NCBI GenBank assembly: GCA_004556655.1
Contig: SFGF01000006.1
Location: forward strand, 6,757 to 70,756
DNA length: 64,000 nucleotides
Direction of reading: 5' to 3'
Source: Lachnospiraceae bacterium
GTDB lineage: Bacteria; Bacillota; Clostridia; Lachnospirales; Lachnospiraceae
Below the pieces are notes generated by a model, which was not told where the DNA came from, searched no databases, and worked only from the letters and a program-made list of their open reading frames with translations. The position numbers and the translations under genes were made by a program. Positions 31,586 to 40,957 of the stretch are shown one piece after another (positions within the stretch are counted from its first letter, which is position 1; each line of letters opens with the position of its first letter).

Positions 31586-33115
31586 TTATTTTCCCGCTCT
31601 TGTATCCAGAAAATTCTCCGTATACCGGCCGATTGCACTCTTGAGTTTTTCCTCAGTTTCCGCTTCCAGTTTACCAGTAATACGGATTTCCTGCATCACC
31701 TCAGCGCCCTGTGCATCGGTATCCAGATACGTATATAAACCGGATTCATATTCTCTGACATCCTCTACTTTAACATCTGACAGAATGCCTTTGGTTACCG
31801 CATACAAAATCGCCACCTGCTTTTCCACCGCAATCGGAGCATTCTGATTCTGTTTCAGCACTTCCACAATACGTGCGCCCTGTTCCAGACGTGCTTTAGT
31901 ATCCGGATCCAGATCTGATCCGAACTGTGCGAAGCTCTGCAGCTCGCGGTACTGCGAATAAATCAGTTTCAGAGAACCTGCAACTTTTTTCATTGCTTTA
32001 ATCTGTGCATTTCCTCCAACTCGAGATACGGAAATACCTGGGTTTACTGCCGGCATAATACCTGAGTGGAACAACTCTGTCTCCAGGAAAATTTGACCAT
32101 CTGTGATGGAAATAACATTCGTCGGAATATAGGCAGATACATCACCGGCCTGCGTCTCAATAATCGGGAGCGCCGTCAGAGAACCACCGCCATGCTCATC
32201 ATCCAGTTTCGCTGCACGCTCCAGCAATCTGGAGTGAAGATAGAATACATCTCCAGGATACGCCTCACGTCCCGGTGGACGGCGAATCAAAAGAGACAGC
32301 GCACGATAAGCCACTGCGTGCTTACTCAGATCATCATAAATGATCAATACATGTTTGCCTTTATACATAAAATACTCGCCCATTGCACAGCCGGAATACG
32401 GTGCAATGTACTGCAGCGGGCTTGCTTCAGATGCAGTTGCCGCTACAACGATCGTGTAATCCATCGCTCCGTTTCTTGTCAGATTTTCTACTAATGTTGC
32501 CACAGTAGAACGTTTCTGACCGATTGCCACATAAATACAGATTACGTCTTTCCCTTTTTGGTTGATAATTGTATCCACAGCCAGTGTGGTTTTACCCGTC
32601 TGACGGTCACCGATAATAAGTTCTCGCTGTCCTCTTCCAATCGGTACCATTGAGTCAATTGCCTTGATTCCTGTCTGAAGAGGTTCAAATACTGATTTTC
32701 TTTCACAGATTCCGGGAGCCGGACTTTCAATCGGACGAAACTCTTCTGTCACAATCGGTCCTGCTCCATCAATCGGCTGCCCAAGTGAATTCACCACTCG
32801 TCCGATCATAGCTTCACCTACCGGTACGGATACTACCTTACCGGTACGTTTTACGGTCTGACCTTCACCGATCTTCTCATCGGAACCAAATAATACAATG
32901 GACACACTGTTTTCTTCCAGGTTCTGCGCCATACCAAAACTTCCATCTTCGAACTCCAGCAGTTCTCCTGCCATACAGTTCACAAGCCCACTGGCTCTGG
33001 CAATTCCGTCACCTACCATCAAAACTGTACCTGTCTCATTCTGCTGAATCGTATTTTCATAATATTTGATCTGACTGCGGATGACCTTGGATATTTCTTC
33101 AGGTTTTAATTGCAT
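31586..33115 (-). CDS. atpA: ATP synthase F1 alpha subunit
   Basis: 509 residues. Starts MQLKPEEISKVIRSQIKYYE. Nucleotide-binding loop GDRQTGKTTLAVDT; IGQKRSTVA; the alpha-type signature SISRVGGNAQ follows PAVNPG. Non-catalytic nucleotide-binding subunit of F1. Lies 17 nt after atpH. Confidence 0.99.
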   Translation of the reverse strand: MQLKPEEISKVIRSQIKYYENTIQQNETGTVLMVGDGIARASGLVNCMAGELLEFEDGSFGMAQNLEENSVSIVLFGSDEKIGEGQTVKRTGKVVSVPVGEAMIGRVVNSLGQPIDGAGPIVTEEFRPIESPAPGICERKSVFEPLQTGIKAIDSMVPIGRGQRELIIGDRQTGKTTLAVDTIINQKGKDVICIYVAIGQKRSTVATLVENLTRNGAMDYTIVVAATASEASPLQYIAPYSGCAMGEYFMYKGKHVLIIYDDLSKHAVAYRALSLLIRRPPGREAYPGDVFYLHSRLLERAAKLDDEHGGGSLTALPIIETQAGDVSAYIPTNVISITDGQIFLETELFHSGIMPAVNPGISVSRVGGNAQIKAMKKVAGSLKLIYSQYRELQSFAQFGSDLDPDTKARLEQGARIVEVLKQNQNAPIAVEKQVAILYAVTKGILSDVKVEDVREYESGLYTYLDTDAQGAEVMQEIRITGKLEAETEEKLKSAIGRYTENFLDTRAGK

Positions 33116-33132
33116 AGTTCCATTCCCATCCT

Positions 33133-33672
33133 TTAAACAATTATTTCATTCAGTTTTCTGGAAATACTTGCCAGACGACCCTGCACCGTTCCATCCAGCT
33201 GTTTTCCTTCCAATTCCACTCGAAGACCTGCCACTACAGAAGGATCCACTTTTATGATCATGGAAATCTTCTTTCCGCTGATTTTTTCCAGTTTTTTCTC
33301 CAGTGCTTTTTGCTGCTCTTCATCCAGAGCTACAGCACTTGTAACAACTGCTTCCGCAATGTTATGGTCCGCGTTGTAACGCCGTGTAAACTCCTCGCAG
33401 CATCCTGCATATTCCATCAGAATATTCCGTTCACACAGCAATTTTATAAAATTCACCAAATATCGCTCTGCCTGGGCACCAAACGCTTCCTCAACCAGCT
33501 TCGTCCGCTCTTCCTTCGGAATCGATGGCTCCATCAGGAGCTTCACATACTCCGGATTCTCACGAAAAAGCTTCCGGATCATCTGCATCTGTTCCAGAAT
33601 AATGCCCGTGAGCTGTTCTTCGGCAGCCAGTTCATACATGCTGCCGCCATATAATCTGGCAGTCTGCGTCAT
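33133..33672 (-). CDS. atpH: ATP synthase F1 delta subunit
   Basis: 179 residues. Begins TARLYGGSMYELA, ends with the conserved PSVVAGLRVELEGKQLDGTVQGRL region that joins F1 to the peripheral stalk. Overlaps the end of atpF by 4 nt (ATGA coupling). Confidence 0.96.
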   Translation of the reverse strand: MTQTARLYGGSMYELAAEEQLTGIILEQMQMIRKLFRENPEYVKLLMEPSIPKEERTKLVEEAFGAQAERYLVNFIKLLCERNILMEYAGCCEEFTRRYNADHNIAEAVVTSAVALDEEQQKALEKKLEKISGKKISMIIKVDPSVVAGLRVELEGKQLDGTVQGRLASISRKLNEIIV

Positions 33673-34172
33673 GATGCCTCACCTACATTCGATATAAATT
33701 CGTCAATCAGTTTCTTGTGGTCTTCTTCACAGATTTCGCGTTCAATTACCTTACCGGCAATCTCCATTGCCATACCACCGATCTCATCTTTGATTTCGTT
33801 TACCGCTTTTCTCTTCTCCTGAGCAATATCATTTTCAGCTTTTGCCTTAAGTGCTGCCGCCTGTGTGGAAGCCTCTTTCAGCATCACTTCACTCTGAAGA
33901 GCAGCTGTTTTCTGCGCTGTTACCAGAATTTCATTGGCTTTGTTCCTTGCTTCCAGCATATTCTGCTCATATTCTGTTTTAATGGCATTTGCCTCATCCT
34001 TTGCCTTGACGGCATCCTGTATCTCGGCATCTGCCATAGCCCTGCGTTTTTCCAGCATTTCATTGATCGGTTTAAACAGAAAACGCTTGATGAGATAAAC
34101 CTGGATAAACAGGTTGCAGATCTGCGCTATGAAAGTCCACGGCACAATTCCTACCAATTCCTGTACCTGCAT
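33669..34172 (-). CDS. atpF: ATP synthase F0 b subunit
   Basis: 167 residues. N-terminal membrane helix (about 10-30, VPWTFIAQICNLFIQVYLIKRFLF) and a long charged, Ala-rich amphipathic helix (KRRAMADAEIQDAVKAKDEA) forming the peripheral stalk. Located between atpE and atpH. Confidence 0.97.
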   Translation of the reverse strand: MQVQELVGIVPWTFIAQICNLFIQVYLIKRFLFKPINEMLEKRRAMADAEIQDAVKAKDEANAIKTEYEQNMLEARNKANEILVTAQKTAALQSEVMLKEASTQAAALKAKAENDIAQEKRKAVNEIKDEIGGMAMEIAGKVIEREICEEDHKKLIDEFISNVGEAS

Positions 34173-34261
34173 GTTTATAACCTCCTGTTTTCACATCTTT
34201 GCACTTTTCAGGCATTCGCCAATCACCCGAAAACTGCATGTTTCATTTCTCTGCAGCTTTA

Positions 34262-34540
34262 TCAGCCCAGGAACTTCATAAACATACCAGGTGCCACGAA
34301 AATCAGCAGCAGACCTGTTACAAAACCGTAAATACCGGTAGTCTCTGCAATCGCACAACCAAGAAGCATAGTAGAAGTTACTTCACCTTTACACTCCGGC
34401 TGACGGCCGATCGCTTCCAGTGCCTTTGCCACCGCATTACCTTCACCAATACCAGGGCCGATACCGGCGATCAGAGAACAGCCAGCTCCAATAGCACATC
34501 CTGCCAGTGCAATACCTTTTGCAAGTAATTGAAATTCCAT
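34262..34540 (-). CDS. atpE: ATP synthase F0 c subunit, sodium-type ion site
   Basis: 92 residues, two membrane helices joined by the polar loop GRQPE. The ion-binding residues fit the Na+ signature known from Ilyobacter and Acetobacterium: Pro29, Glu33, Glu66, Thr67 and Tyr71 (in GIGPGIGEG and AIAETTGIYG). A proton-type ring normally lacks the helix-1 Glu/Gln with the helix-2 Ser/Thr pair. Sodium coupling is therefore a sequence-based inference. RBS AGGAGG lies before ATG 34540. Confidence 0.95.
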   Translation of the reverse strand: MEFQLLAKGIALAGCAIGAGCSLIAGIGPGIGEGNAVAKALEAIGRQPECKGEVTSTMLLGCAIAETTGIYGFVTGLLLIFVAPGMFMKFLG

Positions 34541-34586
34541 AATGTAATCCTCCTATTATTCATATGATTTTAAATTAATACTTTTC

Positions 34587-35348
34587 TCATCCTTCTTCTG
34601 CTGCATTCGCAATATACATAACCGTCAGCATGCAGAAAATAAATGCCTGCATTACACCTGAAAACCAGTCAAAGTAAACAGATAAAATTGCAGGAATACC
34701 GACATCAAGAACCGGTATCTGTGACAGCACATCTCCTACGATACCGGGAATCAATCCCAGAAGCGCAGAACTTGCAACTGCCAGTGCACTGTAAAGCAGT
34801 GCGTTGATGACCACACCTGAAAGAATATTACCGAAATGACGGCAGGCCATGCTGACTGGTGTAGCCAGCTCCGAAAGAATATTGAACGGTGTCATAACTG
34901 CGATCGGTGTAGTAAATCCTTTCAGATAGCCGCCAACTCCACTGGTTTTAATTTTCTGAGATGTGATCATAATGAATACAACCACCGCCCACGCAGCCTC
35001 TGTTGAAAGATCTGCCGTAGGACTCCTCAGTCCGATCAGACTAATCAGATTCGACACAACGCTCGTAACAAACAGTGCCGACACAAAAGGAATCAGATAC
35101 CGAAACTTCTCTCCCATATTGCCAATTACAAAATGATTGGCTTTTTCCACGAGAAGCTCGGCAACTGCCTGCCTTTTTGAAATATTCTCCACTTTCAGGT
35201 CATGAGTCAGCCAGATACAAAGTCCCGTAATCAGCAGCATAACAATCCAGCTTACAACAATTGTTTCACTGATCTGCAGTTCTCCCAGTATCGGCAGATC
35301 AATTGGTACCGTAAACAGGACCTTTGCTCCGGAAATATCTAACTCCAT
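34587..35348 (-). CDS. atpB: ATP synthase F0 a subunit
   Basis: 253 residues with five to six membrane helices. The essential Arg is in the helix segment MACRHFGNILSGVVI, and the C-terminal helix FSGVMQAFIFCMLTVMYIANA is conserved. Ion channel half of F0, next to the c ring. First core structural gene of the operon after the two assembly genes. Confidence 0.97.
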   Translation of the reverse strand: MELDISGAKVLFTVPIDLPILGELQISETIVVSWIVMLLITGLCIWLTHDLKVENISKRQAVAELLVEKANHFVIGNMGEKFRYLIPFVSALFVTSVVSNLISLIGLRSPTADLSTEAAWAVVVFIMITSQKIKTSGVGGYLKGFTTPIAVMTPFNILSELATPVSMACRHFGNILSGVVINALLYSALAVASSALLGLIPGIVGDVLSQIPVLDVGIPAILSVYFDWFSGVMQAFIFCMLTVMYIANAAEEG

Positions 35349-35420
35349 CTATATCTCCACCTCCTATCTGGCTGTATTTCCTCTCTCCGCTGTAATTATT
35401 CAGCCTGTTTTAATTACCTT

Positions 35421-35834
35421 CTATTTTTTCATGATACCCATAATTTTGATACCAAGACTTGGGAAAAGAAGAGGAAGAATTCCCGCAACGAACCAGAAAC
35501 AGGGCGCCACAATTGCCACGATCACCCATAAAATCTGGAGCATCATTCTCTGTGAGTAACTGGATTTCATTGTCATCCTGGCAGCACTTTCATGCTCAGA
35601 CGAAGCTACTTTCTGAACCGTAAGCCCCATAAGGAAAAAATTCAGTACAGCTATGATTCCTCCTCCGATTCCTCCCAGAATCACCGTGTAATTGAACGGA
35701 ACTTTCTCCGGTAATACCAGATGAAGGACTCCGATAACAATCCACATCAGGATGACACCCGTCACCGTACTGACCGCCACTCGTTTTGTTTCTTTTTTCA
35801 CCGCTGGTTGAACATTGTCCATAAAATTGCTCAT
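35421..35834 (-). CDS. atpI: ATP synthase subunit I-like membrane protein (AtpI)
   Basis: 137 residues, four predicted membrane helices (TGVILMWIVIGVLHLVL, VILGGIGGGIIAVLNFFLMG, LQILWVIVAIVAPCFWFV and a last one). Position directly upstream of atpB identifies it as the fast-evolving subunit I, thought to help c-ring assembly and cation uptake. ATG 35834 after GGAGG; the longer frame has no ribosome site. Confidence 0.8.
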   Translation of the reverse strand: MSNFMDNVQPAVKKETKRVAVSTVTGVILMWIVIGVLHLVLPEKVPFNYTVILGGIGGGIIAVLNFFLMGLTVQKVASSEHESAARMTMKSSYSQRMMLQILWVIVAIVAPCFWFVAGILPLLFPSLGIKIMGIMKK

Positions 35835-35909
35835 AATTTCCTCCGTTCGCACATATTCTGCGTACATTTCCAGACTTTCATTCCAACTTCATTATAAAAG
35901 TTACCCCGG

Positions 35910-36173
35910 TCACATATGCCTGTTAAATGATACTTTTTCCTTTTTCTTTTCTTTTTTTTCACGTTTTGTCACGGAAAGGTATAACTTGTACGCTACCATA
36001 AACGAACCGCCCAGTCCGAAAAAAAATCCGGGGATGAAAACCCATCCGCCCACTCCCGTATACTCTGACAGCCACCAGCAAACACCCAGACATAATAAAA
36101 GCGGGGTAACAAATGAAAGTCCGAACTGCGTGAATGCAGTGATATACTTTATAATATCCATCCATTTCTTCAT
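35910..36173 (-). CDS. AtpZ/AtpI-family small membrane protein
   Basis: 87 residues with two membrane helices (FGLSFVTPLLLCLGVCWWL and WVFIPGFFFGLGGSFMVAYKLYL) and a strongly basic C-terminus (KREKKEKKKEK). This matches the F0F1-ATPase gene 1 (AtpZ) type. First gene of the ATP synthase operon, with GGAG before ATG 36173. Gene order atpZ-I-B-E-F-H-A-G-D-C is complete. Confidence 0.8.
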   Translation of the reverse strand: MKKWMDIIKYITAFTQFGLSFVTPLLLCLGVCWWLSEYTGVGGWVFIPGFFFGLGGSFMVAYKLYLSVTKREKKEKKKEKVSFNRHM

Positions 36174-36429
36174 TGTATCCGCTCCTTTATACCTTTGGTA
36201 TTATTTGTCATTTTACCAATGAAACACTATCAGATATATAGATTTTATCACAAAGTCACTAATCGCTCAACGATTTCCGTTTAATCTTTTAAAAGATTTT
36301 ACAATTTCCAAATTATATTTTTATTTTCTTCATAATTTATTTTATTAATTTTGGACATTATTATCAGTTTGTCTAAAAAGTTTCTTTTTATACTTTAGAT
36401 TTCTATGAGAAATAGAATATCACGAGGTC
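36174..36429. other. Leader region of the ATP synthase operon
   Basis: AT-rich 256-bp stretch with no ORF. It contains a perfect 16-bp palindrome AATCTTTTAAAAGATT (36283-36298), a candidate regulator site. Minus-strand TAATAC and TATAAA hexamers are present but I cannot assign a confident promoter. Confidence 0.4.
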
Positions 36430-36494
36430 AAAAAAAGTGTCCCACATACCAATATCAGGCACTCTTCACCCAATGATATTCGTATGTAGAACAC
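36430..36494 (-). terminator. Bidirectional long-stem terminator after the sugar-binding lipoprotein gene
   Basis: 21-bp arms with three mismatches or wobbles (36437-36457 and 36474-36494). On the minus strand it is followed by seven T; on the plus strand by T6. Confidence 0.85.
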
Positions 36495-36507
36495 ATTTTT
36501 TATGGAT

Positions 36508-37716
36508 TTATTCATATAAGTATTTGGAATTTTCTTCCAGATCGATAGTACTCTGATCCAGCCATTGATATCCGGCATCAATAAATTCATCATTTTTCAT
36601 GCCTAATACGGCTCTCACTGCTGCTACTACCGTAGCATATCCCATTCCGTACGGGTTCTGGCAGACAAGTCCCACCTCCGTGCCGTTTCGCACGGCTTCT
36701 GCCTGAGCTTTTCCCATATCAAATCCGACCAGCTGAAGATTCCTGTCTGCATAGTCTTTGAGGACAGTCAGCGCCGTTTCACTCATAACTTCATTGGTAC
36801 AGAAATATCCTTTCAGTTGTGGATGTTGCTCCAGCGTCTCTTTCATCTGCTCTTCAATGGAAGGCTCTTCCTCTTTGGAAGGCTCATAAGAAATTGAAAC
36901 AATCGAAACATTCGGATGATTTTCCGCAACTTCATCCTCGAATCCTTTTACCCGTTCCTGGCTGCTTTCACCCAGCTGGAGATGTGCCGCCACCGCTATT
37001 TCACCCTGTTCACCAATGATTTCACAAAGTTTTTTTGCCGCTTCCGCGCCGGCAGAATAATTATCTGTCGCACAAACCACGTCAATCAGATCATTATTCG
37101 TAACTCCGGAATCCAGAACAATCACCGGAATTCCATTTTCCCGGGCAGCTTCCAGCTGTGCTCCACAGGAATCCATATCTACCGCAGCAAGGCACAGGAC
37201 ATCTGGATTTTCCGAGATAACAGCATCCAGAATATTTACCTGTTCATCAACTCCGCCTTCATTTTTAGGTCCTTCAAAAGTATACTGAATCTTATCTGCA
37301 TCTTCATAGCCAAGTTCCTGATTCAGATCTCCTATTGCCTGATCGATTCCTTTCTTCACCGCTCCCCAATATCCGGCACTTGTACCTTTTACTACAAAAG
37401 CAAGTCTGCTTTTCTTTTCCAGAATCAGGCCCTTCACTGAAGTATAATCTGTCACAAGCTTTTCTTCATCCGGAAGTTCAATCTCCACTTCTTTTTCCTG
37501 CCCATCATTTTCCGTATCTTTCGTCGCATCTCCTGAAGCATCCAATTCTGAAGTCCGTGATTCATCCATATCTTTTTCTGTCTCTTCTGTGCGATCCGAA
37601 CTTCCGTTATCTGTCTTCTCCTGCTGTGCAGCATTCTGTTTTCCTGTTCCGCAGCCAGCCAAAAGCACTCCCGTCAACAGCAGTGCTGCCAGTTTTTTCA
37701 GCTCTTTTTTCATCAT
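36508..37716 (-). CDS. Sugar-type periplasmic-binding lipoprotein (RbsB/Peripla_BP_4 family)
   Basis: 402 residues. Lipoprotein signal with lipobox LLAGC (Cys at about 22), then an acidic Ser/Thr/Asp linker of about 60 residues, then a two-lobed type I binding fold: FVVKGTSAGYWGAVKKGI, DVLCLAAVDMDSC, PVIVLDSGVTNND, VGFDMGKAQAEAV, VGLVCQNPYGMGYATV. Relatives bind sugars, autoinducer-2 or similar for ABC import or signalling. No permease or ATPase gene adjoins it, so it is an orphan receptor or serves a system elsewhere. Monocistronic, ended by a strong terminator. Confidence 0.88.
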   Translation of the reverse strand: MMKKELKKLAALLLTGVLLAGCGTGKQNAAQQEKTDNGSSDRTEETEKDMDESRTSELDASGDATKDTENDGQEKEVEIELPDEEKLVTDYTSVKGLILEKKSRLAFVVKGTSAGYWGAVKKGIDQAIGDLNQELGYEDADKIQYTFEGPKNEGGVDEQVNILDAVISENPDVLCLAAVDMDSCGAQLEAARENGIPVIVLDSGVTNNDLIDVVCATDNYSAGAEAAKKLCEIIGEQGEIAVAAHLQLGESSQERVKGFEDEVAENHPNVSIVSISYEPSKEEEPSIEEQMKETLEQHPQLKGYFCTNEVMSETALTVLKDYADRNLQLVGFDMGKAQAEAVRNGTEVGLVCQNPYGMGYATVVAAVRAVLGMKNDEFIDAGYQWLDQSTIDLEENSKYLYE

Positions 37717-37832
37717 ACAGTCCCCTTGATTTCAATGACAATTGTCTGCTACCGTTTCCTTCATGCATATACGCACACCATATAACACGCCTTTATTATA
37801 CATGAAAGTAAAAAATAGTCTATAGGCGATTC

Positions 37833-38900
37833 TTAAGATTTTTGTGGTTTTTTTGTGTCTTTTTTATTGAAAATCATAATTTCTTCCCACACAGCTCTCA
37901 AAATCAATACCGTCACAGGTCCAAGAAAAAAACCACCAAATCCATATAAATAAAAGCCGCCATAAACCGAAACCAGCATCACAGCAGGGTGAAGTCCGAT
38001 CTCTTTTCCCAAAATTCTCGGTTCCAGAAATTGTCTGGTCAGATTCACCGTAAGGTATAGAATCAAATAACCAAGAGCCGTCAGATATTCCCCTTTCAGC
38101 ATCCACAAAACAGCCCAGGGGATCAATATCGTACCGGCACCAATCAAAGGGAGCGCATCTAATATTCCTACAATAATACCAGCAACCGCAAAATAAGGAT
38201 TTTCCAAAATCCAGAATCCAATCACACACACAATGGAAATCATCATCATCAAAATACATTGCGCTTTCAGATATCTTCCTCCTGCATGGCATATTTTTCT
38301 CCAGACAGAAGCAATCTTACCTGTCAATTTCCCCCTGTTGATTTTCTCCCGAAATGTTTCCATATCTTTTATTACCAATGTTCCAAAAATAATTATCACC
38401 AGAATCCCGCCGATCAGGACAACAATTCCTCTGATCATAGTTACCAGATAATCGAAGCAGACACTTCCCAGTTTATTCTGTACTTCTTCCTGCATCCTGC
38501 CGGTCTGATACAACAAAAAATTTCTTGCATCTTCCGCACAGATTCCTGTATAGGTTTCAATCATACGACAGCATGAATTTAAAAATCTGTCCACATGTTT
38601 TTCCCATGCTCCAATATTTATCATAAGATTTTCCACCTGGGAAATCACCATGACGGATAATTTCCAGATCCCCCAGGCTAACACAAACACTATAACTCCA
38701 ATCAAAATCCCACCGGCAATTCCTCTTCTGATATGCAATTTTTTCTCCAACCATTTTGCCGGCGAAAGTACCATGGATGCAAGAAACCACCCCAATAAAA
38801 AAGGAATCGCCGGCGGCAGCAGATATTTCATACCCGCATAAATCACCACTCCGATTCCTGTCATCGTCACTATTTTTTTCCAATCCACTTCCGTCACCAC
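37833..38900 (-). CDS. AI-2E / YtvI-type membrane permease family protein
   Basis: 355 residues with about eight membrane helices. The C-terminal PLIGAGTILIPWAVLWMLKGEY, NLTRQFLEPRILGKEIGLHP and FGGFFLGPVTVL stretches are diagnostic of the UPF0118/AI-2E family. Some members are sporulation proteins (YtvI), others Na+/H+ antiporters or AI-2 exporters; sequence does not settle which. Begins at GTG 38900 with GGGAG upstream. Confidence 0.87.
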   Translation of the reverse strand: MVTEVDWKKIVTMTGIGVVIYAGMKYLLPPAIPFLLGWFLASMVLSPAKWLEKKLHIRRGIAGGILIGVIVFVLAWGIWKLSVMVISQVENLMINIGAWEKHVDRFLNSCCRMIETYTGICAEDARNFLLYQTGRMQEEVQNKLGSVCFDYLVTMIRGIVVLIGGILVIIIFGTLVIKDMETFREKINRGKLTGKIASVWRKICHAGGRYLKAQCILMMMISIVCVIGFWILENPYFAVAGIIVGILDALPLIGAGTILIPWAVLWMLKGEYLTALGYLILYLTVNLTRQFLEPRILGKEIGLHPAVMLVSVYGGFYLYGFGGFFLGPVTVLILRAVWEEIMIFNKKDTKKPQKS

Positions 38901-38957
38901 ACTCCCTATGAAACAGATTCAATAAATATCCTTTTCATAGTATCTGTTTTGCGGTTG

Positions 38958-39626
38958 CTAATATGCTGACAGTTTTTTGAAAATCTCTCCCTCCGGCTCT
39001 ATCTGAAATTTCATTTGTTTTCCTGTTCCAGGATGCTCAAACTCCAGTCGATACGCACACAAACCTATCGTTTGTCCTTTTTCTTCTTCGGAAAGATGCT
39101 TGTTATATTTTCCATCTGCCCATAAAGGCATTCCATGATGTGACATCTGGACTCGAATCTGATGATGCCTTCCCGTCTGGAGCGTCACTTCAGCCAGTCC
39201 TGCCGTCTCAGTTATGTTTAAAATTTTATAATATAAAACGGATTTTTTTCCCTGCGGTGTTCCTTCAGGCACAACCCGTGATGTATTCGTTCTGCTGTCT
39301 TTTATCAAAATATCTTCCAGCTTATTCCCCTCTTTTGCTTCTCCGGTAAATACCGCCAGATATTTTTTCTTCATTCTCCCGTCCTGCTGTTGCCGATTCA
39401 GATTGGCTGTTGCTATAGAGCTTTTCCCAAATACCAGAATCCCTTCCACAGGTTGATCCAATCTCTGTACAACGCCCACAAATCCACCTTTCAGATAGTT
39501 TTTAAGCGCACTCTCCATATCCATCTGTCCGATTCTGGCACTCTGAACCGCCATACCGGCATGCTTTCTGCATACCAGAATTTGTTTGTCCTCATATAAA
39601 ACATCTTCACTGCTCCAGTTCTTCAT
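38958..39626 (-). CDS. RluA-family RNA pseudouridine synthase
   Basis: 222 residues, short form without an S4 domain. Catalytic motif GVVQRLDQPVEGILVFGKS (Asp in RLD), then KKYLAVFTG, TGRHHQIRVQMSH and CAYRLEFEHPGTG, all typical of RluA/RluD. Isomerises uridines in rRNA or tRNA. The usual HRLD is QRLD here. ATG 39626 preferred, with GGAG 7 nt upstream. Confidence 0.9.
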   Translation of the reverse strand: MKNWSSEDVLYEDKQILVCRKHAGMAVQSARIGQMDMESALKNYLKGGFVGVVQRLDQPVEGILVFGKSSIATANLNRQQQDGRMKKKYLAVFTGEAKEGNKLEDILIKDSRTNTSRVVPEGTPQGKKSVLYYKILNITETAGLAEVTLQTGRHHQIRVQMSHHGMPLWADGKYNKHLSEEEKGQTIGLCAYRLEFEHPGTGKQMKFQIEPEGEIFKKLSAY

Positions 39627-39728
39627 ACATACACTCCATCTTATAGTATCCAATATATTTGTCGCTATTATACCGATTCGTATGCAAAAACACAAGTTCA
39701 AGTACATTTAATTCAAGACAAAACTGAA

Positions 39729-39764
39729 CAACCGCTATATCGAATTTTTCTGATATAACGGTTG
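39729..39764 (-). terminator. Hairpin at the end of an orphan AT-rich transcription unit
   Basis: CAACCGCTATATC / GATATAACGGTTG (39729-39741, 39752-39764). On the minus strand it is followed by TTCAGTTTTG, a weak T tract. It could stop transcription from the promoter at 40718-40746. Confidence 0.5.
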
Positions 39765-40717
39765 TTCTAATGATCTTCTTTATTCAATTGTATTTTCCTC
39801 TTCTTTTATTTTATTCTGTTTATATTAATAAGTTCTTTTATATAATATCTTTTAGTTCCCTATTCAATTATCTATATAAATTTTATATTTTCTTCTTCCC
39901 TGCTCGTAAGTTTTCTTTCTTACTTAGAAATGTTATATCTATATTATTAATGATAATAGGAAGTTTCCAAATCTATAATTCCGGTTATAAATTTTTCAAA
40001 ATACTTTTTTCTACTTTCATTTCCTATATAGACGTTTGATTTTCTATCTGATTTTGGTTTTAATTTTCAAATATATCTGCTATCCTGTAACAGATACATC
40101 TTACTTTATTAACCTTATAATTCAATTCGGATCATTTCTCTTTTATTCTATATAGTTACAATCAATAGATTTGATATTTTTTTAAAAAATGTTTCTTTAC
40201 ACATCTTTTAAAATCTCACTATTACTTTTGTGGTATTGTATTCAATGTAAGGATCAGCTCTTTTTACCTTTCATCTATCCATTTTCATATCTTATGTATG
40301 ATTTTCTTTTTCTTTTCATCCTTCATGAGAGGTCTTTCTTGCGGGGAATGCTTTATCATACCACTCTTACATTGATTGTTTAAAATTTATGTTCCCACTG
40401 GACTCTTCCTCCTTATCTTTTTTCACAATTACTTTTTACATCCCATTTAGAATACTGATTCTTTATGATAAACTTTGATTTAAATAATTATTTGTTTTTG
40501 ATTTCTTTTCACGTTTGAATAAGATTTATTGCTTTCCGTTCAATCTTACCACCCAAACTTTCTGGAAATCCGATTCAATTAATTATTTAATTAAATTATC
40601 TGTTCGAATTCAATTTCTTTATGGTTTGTTTCCATTCTTCTTATGATGATTTCTCGTCTCTATCATAGAAAATGGGGGTTGATGTTTGAAGTAAGTGTTT
40701 TGTTTTTTGTTGAGATT
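39765..40717. other. AT-rich, gene-poor region of about 950 bp
   Basis: Strongly AT-rich, pyrimidine-rich on the plus strand, unlike its neighbours. Short plus-strand frames with membrane-like composition are explained by the T-richness and lack ribosome sites. Minus-strand frames are broken by many stops. A strong minus-strand promoter bounds it at one end and a hairpin at the other. Either a non-coding transcript or decayed genes. Confidence 0.5.
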
Positions 40718-40746
40718 ATAATACCAAATGCCTTTCGATTTGTCAA
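40718..40746 (-). promoter_or_regulatory. Strong orphan sigma-A promoter
   Basis: On the minus strand TTGACA (40741-40746), exactly 17 nt, TATTAT (40718-40723), followed by no convincing ORF for about 1 kb. Confidence 0.7.
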
Positions 40747-40877
40747 CACTTTTTTTGAATTATTTTTAAGTTTTTTTATTATATACTTTCTTTCTTCTTT
40801 TAAACTGTTTATTTGTCTTATAATTTCATAATTGTATTATCAATTTATACAATTCATAAAATTTAAACATTTCATAA

Positions 40878-40949
40878 AAAGGATAATGTCCTTATTACAA
40901 ACAGCATCGGTAATACAACCTGGCATTCATAATAAGGACATTATCCTTT
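40878..40949 (-). terminator. 20-bp-stem terminator of the aconitase-family gene
   Basis: Perfect arms AAAGGATAATGTCCTTATTA (40878-40897) and its complement (40930-40949) with a 32-nt loop. On the minus strand it is followed by TTTTTATG, 8 nt after the gene's stop. Confidence 0.75.
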
Positions 40950-40957
40950 ATACTTAT

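Noticed and set aside
37744..37757. CcpA (cre) site before the sugar-binding lipoprotein gene
   Set aside because: Three mismatches to the consensus at key positions; not above chance.
39770..40831. Three hydrophobic plus-strand frames in the AT-rich region
   Set aside because: T-rich DNA produces Phe/Leu/Ile-rich frames by chance; no ribosome sites, and promoter evidence is on the other strand.
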